Under the pieces are notes generated by a model that ran no database searches, had not been told where the DNA came from, and worked only from the letters and a program-made list of their open reading frames with translations. Source: Palsa-892 sp035555855 (GTDB lineage: Bacteria > Pseudomonadota > Alphaproteobacteria > Rhizobiales > Xanthobacteraceae). Taken from it: a DNA stretch of 7,929 nt. Location: positions 1-7,929 of the forward strand of contig DATMGD010000003.1 of the NCBI GenBank assembly GCA_035555855.1, written 5' to 3'. The position numbers and the translations under genes are program-made. Of the stretch, positions 4,569 to 7,929 are shown one piece after another. Each line of letters opens with the position of its first letter. Positions within the stretch are counted from its first letter, which is position 1.

Positions 4569-6143
4569 TCAGGTATTCCTGGTTTTGGCGTCGAGCGCCG
4601 CGAGCGCATTCTCGAGCAGCCGCTTGGTGCGTTGCGCCGCCGCCTTGTCGATCACTTCGAGGTCGAGGAAGAGATCGACGCCGGTGGCGTGCTCGCTGAT
4701 GACGTTGGCGCGCTGGTCGAGTTCGCTGACAAGGCCTTCCACTACATAAGGCACGACCTCGCGGCTGATGCCTTTCATTTGGATCGGCTCCATCGGTTTG
4801 GCGCGCACGAGATCGCGCACCAGCGCGTAGGTTTCGTAGCTCAGCACGATGCCGCCCGGCTCGGCGATCGATTGCAGGCGCGCGGCAAGGTTCGCCTCGG
4901 CGCCGATGATCGTGTAGTCCATGCGGTCTTCGCTGCCGAAATTGCCGACATTGCAAAAGCCGGTGTTGATGCCCATACGGGCGCGGAACGGCTCTTCGAT
5001 GCCGCGCTTGCGCCACTCCGCATTGAGGTGGGAAAGCCGCCGCTGCATATCGACCGCCATCATCAGGCAAGCGCGGGCGTCCTCGGTGACGCCCTTGGTT
5101 TCGGGATCGCCAAAGAACAGCAGCATCGCGTCGCCGATGAATTTATCGACGGTCGCGCCGTGCTTGAGCGCAATCGCCGACATCTCGGTGAAATATTCAT
5201 TGAGGAGTGCGGTGAGGTCTTCGGGCTGCAATCGCTCGGTCGTTGAGGTGAAATCCTTGATGTCGGAGAAGAAGATCGTGAGCTTCTTGCGCTCGGTCGA
5301 AATCGCTACATCGCGCTGGCCTGAAAAGATGCTCTTGTAGATTTGCGGCGAAAGGTATTTGGCGATCTTCATCGAGATCGAAGCGAGGAAATCGTTCGAT
5401 TCCGCCAGCTCTTTGTTCATGCCGGCGATCGCCGCCGCCTGCTTGCGCTGCACGAGGATGAAAGTGAGGCCGGCGATGGCTGCAAGCACGAGGTAGGCCA
5501 AGAGATATTTGAAGGAGAGAATATTAGCCGCGATCGGCTGCTGGATCGAGATTTCCTGAATGGCGCGGACGTCGCCGACCTTCCAGTCGGTCTTCGGGCT
5601 GTCGGGATGCGAGTTGTGGCAGTTCACGCAGGCCGCGCCCATGATCACTGGCCCCGCCATGCGGATATCGCGATTGAAGATAGAGCCGGAGACCTGCACC
5701 ACCGGTTTTTTCGGGTTGGCGCGAAGGGAGGCGAGCGCCGCCGTTTCCCAATCGTCGAGATTATGGGACTCCCGGCCTTTGAACGGATAATCGGAAACGA
5801 AGCGGTATTTGACCGCGTCGTTTCGCGCGGAAATCATCTTGCCGAGTTCGATCGAGAGCGTTGCCGGAATCGGAATGCCGCCATCGACGTTGCGATAATT
5901 GCTGTTGGTCGGCACCGCCACCGGATGGCTGGCGAGCCGGCCGACGACATCGCTCGCGTAGAAGCCGCGCATGTCGTCGATGACGCGGCCTATCTCGCTC
6001 GCCTGCCGGTCGAGGATGCGCTCGGAAAGCGCGCGCATGTCGAGCCAGGCCGCGAACGGCAGGCCGAGCAGCAACAGCGCCACCAGCACAGCGACAAGCG
6101 GGCCATAGCTGCGAGTGCTATTGGCGGTTTGACCCAACGGCAT
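4569..6143 (-). CDS. Membrane class III adenylyl cyclase with periplasmic DUF3365 (heme-c type) sensor
   Basis: A 524-residue sensor cyclase. A short cytoplasmic end is followed by membrane segment 1 (about 14-33), a periplasmic DUF3365/Tll0287-like domain (about 36-205), membrane segment 2 (about 212-231), a coiled linker ending KYLSPQIYKSIFSG (262-275), and a class III cyclase domain (about 285-470) with a helical tail. The sensor holds CVNCH (172-176), a CxxCH motif for covalent heme c. In the catalytic domain the metal aspartates are D294 (FFSDIKDF) and D338 (DKFIGDAM). K334 with T411 is the substrate-selecting pair seen in many bacterial adenylyl cyclases, and N418 and R422 are the transition-state residues. 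All are present, so cAMP synthesis from ATP is expected, probably tuned by redox state or a gas at the heme. No HAMP domain is seen. The frame extends to a GTG at 6218, but the ATG at 6143 has AAGGG five bases upstream and places the membrane helix near the start. Confidence 0.9.
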   Translation of the reverse strand: MPLGQTANSTRSYGPLVAVLVALLLLGLPFAAWLDMRALSERILDRQASEIGRVIDDMRGFYASDVVGRLASHPVAVPTNSNYRNVDGGIPIPATLSIELGKMISARNDAVKYRFVSDYPFKGRESHNLDDWETAALASLRANPKKPVVQVSGSIFNRDIRMAGPVIMGAACVNCHNSHPDSPKTDWKVGDVRAIQEISIQQPIAANILSFKYLLAYLVLAAIAGLTFILVQRKQAAAIAGMNKELAESNDFLASISMKIAKYLSPQIYKSIFSGQRDVAISTERKKLTIFFSDIKDFTSTTERLQPEDLTALLNEYFTEMSAIALKHGATVDKFIGDAMLLFFGDPETKGVTEDARACLMMAVDMQRRLSHLNAEWRKRGIEEPFRARMGINTGFCNVGNFGSEDRMDYTIIGAEANLAARLQSIAEPGGIVLSYETYALVRDLVRAKPMEPIQMKGISREVVPYVVEGLVSELDQRANVISEHATGVDLFLDLEVIDKAAAQRTKRLLENALAALDAKTRNT

Positions 6144-6184
6144 GAAGGCCCTTATGCGGGCAGCGTACGAATTGCGAGGAGGAA

Positions 6185-6209
6185 CGGCTGTTTGCGCCCC
6201 GCACAGCCG
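6185..6209 (-). promoter_or_regulatory. Leader hairpin upstream of the cyclase gene
   Basis: CGGCTG (6185-6190) pairs with CAGCCG (6204-6209), and inside it TGCG (6193-6196) pairs with CGCA (6200-6203) around a CCC loop, with a two-base bulge. It ends about 41 bases before the cyclase ATG. Read on the - strand it is followed by TTCCTCC, not a clean T-run, so a leader structure or weak terminator for the gene upstream are both possible. Confidence 0.35.
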
Positions 6210-6214
6210 GTCGA

Positions 6215-6229
6215 ACACTTAACAAGTGT
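6215..6229. repeat. 15-base palindrome upstream of the cyclase gene (possible operator)
   Basis: ACACTT-AAC-AAGTGT, a perfect 6-bp inverted repeat with a 3-base centre, 71 bases upstream of the cyclase ATG. It is AT-rich against GC-rich surroundings, as expected of a regulator site in a promoter. No regulator can be named. Confidence 0.35.
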
Positions 6230-6284
6230 AGGGGAGAGGGGCGAAACGGGCTAGGGTCTTTCCGCCGGAGGAGTGCTCAAAAGA

Positions 6285-6905
6285 TTATCGGCTTACCGCC
6301 GGCACCAACTCATCGGGCGGATATTCGGAGTGATAAGTGCGCGGCTCGTTCGCGTTGGCGGAGCGCCAAAGCGGATAGATGAATGCGGCGCCGGTGAGCA
6401 GCACCCCTAAGACTTCCAGCTTCTGGATATACAGCAGAAGCGCGAGCGGCAGACCCACGAAGAAGAGGCCTGCGATCACCAGAATTGCGACCAATATCCG
6501 TTGCTGACTTTCCGTATTGCCGGCGTAAAAACGGATGCGGCTGCGTTCGGGTTTTGGAATGCGCTTGTGCAGATCGCGAACGAACTGGCCGTAGAGCACT
6601 GTGCGCTGGTCTTCGGCGCTGCCGTATTTGGAGGCGTTGGCGATAGCGATCTGGCGCCCGTCGCGAAAGCCGATCGTGCAGGTATAAAGCGCATCCGATT
6701 TGGGTATCGACGTCATCTGCAGCCGGACCGAAACGATATTCTCGTAAGGCTGTTTCTGCTCGATCCCGTAAAGAGTGCAGGCAAGCCCCTTGTCGTCGAG
6801 GACGATACCCTCGTCGTGGTAGCGAAAGAAAAACTTCTTCCGCCCGTCCCGCAGATAGAGATTGTAATGCGCGGGACTGGCCGGTTGTGGCGCGGGTTTG
6901 CTCAA
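6285..6905 (-). CDS. Hypothetical membrane protein with soluble, PH-like N-terminal domain (206 aa)
   Basis: Residues about 15-120 are soluble and strand-rich, with the order DEGIVLDDKG, YENIVSVRLQ, YTCTIGFRDGRQIAIAN and an ending helix, TVLYGQFVRDLHKRI. This alternation of strands closed by a helix resembles bacterial PH-like domains; that is a fold guess. Two hydrophobic helices follow (about 136-158 and 165-181), then a polar tail, RSANANEPRTYHSEYPPDE. It starts with TTG, seven bases after the stop of the deacetylase gene. No in-frame ATG or GTG lies upstream before a stop, and the first internal methionine (about residue 64) would delete half of the soluble domain. The close spacing suggests co-transcription and translational coupling with the deacetylase. 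Function is not known; a cell-envelope role is inferred only from its partner. Confidence 0.7.
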   Translation of the reverse strand: MSKPAPQPASPAHYNLYLRDGRKKFFFRYHDEGIVLDDKGLACTLYGIEQKQPYENIVSVRLQMTSIPKSDALYTCTIGFRDGRQIAIANASKYGSAEDQRTVLYGQFVRDLHKRIPKPERSRIRFYAGNTESQQRILVAILVIAGLFFVGLPLALLLYIQKLEVLGVLLTGAAFIYPLWRSANANEPRTYHSEYPPDELVPAVSR

Positions 6906-6912
6906 GCGGGCT

Positions 6913-7836
6913 TTAGTTGACCGTCTTGACGATCGAATCGGTCGGCGCCGTGTTCGCTGCAGGCATCTTGTTCTCTTTCTTCAAGAGTTCATCATATTCC
7001 GGCAGCGACTTGATCATGAATTTCGGCTTCATGTGCACGACCTTGTAGCCTTTTTCCTTCATCTGCTTGAGCAGTTCCGGCAGGGCGTCGGCGGTGGCGT
7101 GCTGAAAATCATGCATCAGGATGATGCCCTTGCCGTGCTTCTCGAGTTTGTCCATCACCGATTTGATGACCTGCTCGGGCTTGCGCATCTTGAAATCGAA
7201 GGAATCGAAATCGGTTGAGAACATCGCGATGTTGCGCGAGGCGAGATATTTCACGACTTCCGGCGGATGTTTCAGCGCGGGAAAACGGAAGAAGGGCGCG
7301 CTCTCGCGGCCGTCGAGTGCCCATTGAATCGCGGCGATGCCTTTCTCAATTTCTTCCTTCGATTGATCGAAGGTTTTCTTCTCGAGATTGGCGTGGCTCC
7401 AGGTATGCGCGCCGATCGTATGACCCGCCGCCTCGACATCCTTCAGGATGTTGGGGTGATAAGTCGCGTGCTTGCCGATAATAAAGAACGTTGCCTTGAC
7501 GCAGTTGTCGGCGAGCGCCTTGAGCACTTTGGGTGTCGTTACCCAGGGGCCGTCGTCGAAGGTGAGTACGACTTCGCCCTGTTTCAGGAAGTCGTGGTTT
7601 TTGAAATGCTCGAAGCCGAAACCCGGTGCGCCGGTGGTGTCGATCTCGACGGTGCGTGACATCGGGATGGCATCGGGATTGGCGCATTTGGCCGCAACGG
7701 GCGGCGGGGCAGGCGGCGGTGTCGTTGCTTTCGGTTGAGCCGTCGGAGCTTGAACCGCCGGCACTTGTGCCCATGACGCCGGTGCAATCAACATCGACGC
7801 CGATACCAAAACGCTGTACGCAAAAGAACGCCGCAT
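6913..7836 (-). CDS. Secreted polysaccharide deacetylase (NodB homology domain, CE4)
   Basis: A 307-residue exported enzyme. The signal peptide is MRRSFAYSVL...PASWA, with probable cleavage after A23, then a Pro/Ala-rich linker (about 25-49) and the NodB domain (about 85-270). CE4 motifs: TFDDGP (92-97), giving catalytic base D94 and metal ligand D95; HTWSH (144-148), giving metal ligands H144 and H148; RFPAL (184-188), a variant of RxPY; DSFDF (211-215), a variant of the DxxDW motif; and ILMHDF (239-244), with H242. The family removes N-acetyl groups from sugar polymers such as peptidoglycan, chitin oligomers or exopolysaccharide; the substrate here is unknown. The frame extends to an ATG at 7869, but the ATG at 7836 has a G-run (GGGGG, 7844-7848) seven bases before it and starts directly at the signal peptide. 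It is first in a probable operon with the membrane protein gene. Confidence 0.9.
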   Translation of the reverse strand: MRRSFAYSVLVSASMLIAPASWAQVPAVQAPTAQPKATTPPPAPPPVAAKCANPDAIPMSRTVEIDTTGAPGFGFEHFKNHDFLKQGEVVLTFDDGPWVTTPKVLKALADNCVKATFFIIGKHATYHPNILKDVEAAGHTIGAHTWSHANLEKKTFDQSKEEIEKGIAAIQWALDGRESAPFFRFPALKHPPEVVKYLASRNIAMFSTDFDSFDFKMRKPEQVIKSVMDKLEKHGKGIILMHDFQHATADALPELLKQMKEKGYKVVHMKPKFMIKSLPEYDELLKKENKMPAANTAPTDSIVKTVN

Positions 7837-7929
7837 AACAAAACCCCCGTGAATGGCCCCCGCCATCAAAGCACAGGCGTTGCAAATGGTGGAGTCGGTG
7901 CAGGAGCAGGCCGATTAACCGCGGAAAAA

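Noticed and set aside
6144..6218. GTG at 6218 as cyclase start
   Set aside because: No ribosome site; the added 25 residues are not membrane-like and would place the palindrome and hairpin inside the gene. ATG 6143 has AAGGG at good spacing.
5343..6254. 303-codon open frame on the + strand
   Set aside because: Mirror frame of the cyclase gene; rich in Arg/His/Asp, no family pattern, while the opposite strand has full domain motifs.

Overview
The window looks like chromosomal DNA from a GC-rich alphaproteobacterium, probably of the Hyphomicrobiales (Rhizobiales) type. The supporting signs are the codon usage, a secreted NodB-domain deacetylase of a form familiar from rhizobial relatives, a DUF4112 protein, an adenylyl cyclase with a heme-type DUF3365 sensor, and a sequence matching the alphaproteobacterial general-stress (EcfG-type sigma) promoter. 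The genus cannot be fixed from sequence alone. There is no tRNA, rRNA, CRISPR array, insertion sequence or phage block; this is a run of ordinary chromosomal genes.

Left part (1-1200, + strand): the 3' end of a small membrane protein gene is cut by the window edge. It is followed by an EcfG-like promoter and an 83-residue winged-helix-like protein. After a 268-base gap holding an AT-rich palindrome and a hairpin that can fold two ways comes a 56-residue protein with a good ribosome binding site and a clear intrinsic terminator. This last gene is too short for usual ORF length cut-offs and is easily overlooked.

Middle part (1198-4556): a Dda/RecD-like SF1B helicase on the - strand diverges, with only 45 bases between starts, from a RidA/YjgF-family gene on the + strand. 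The RidA protein lacks the catalytic arginine of true imine deaminases. A + strand major-facilitator transporter and a DUF4112 protein follow. Long palindromes lie just before and just after the ridA-like gene.

Right part (4569-7836, - strand, read right to left): a secreted polysaccharide deacetylase is followed after 7 bases by a two-helix membrane protein with a soluble, possibly PH-like, N-terminal domain; these two form a likely operon. After a 141-base gap with a strong leader hairpin and a separate palindrome comes a class III adenylyl cyclase whose periplasmic domain carries a CxxCH heme-c motif. It converges on the DUF4112 gene with only 12 bases between stops.

I did not find a clear new multi-gene system. 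The items most worth a second look are the heme-sensor cyclase, the EcfG-type promoter in front of the winged-helix gene, the overlooked 56-residue gene with its structured leader, and the RidA variant.
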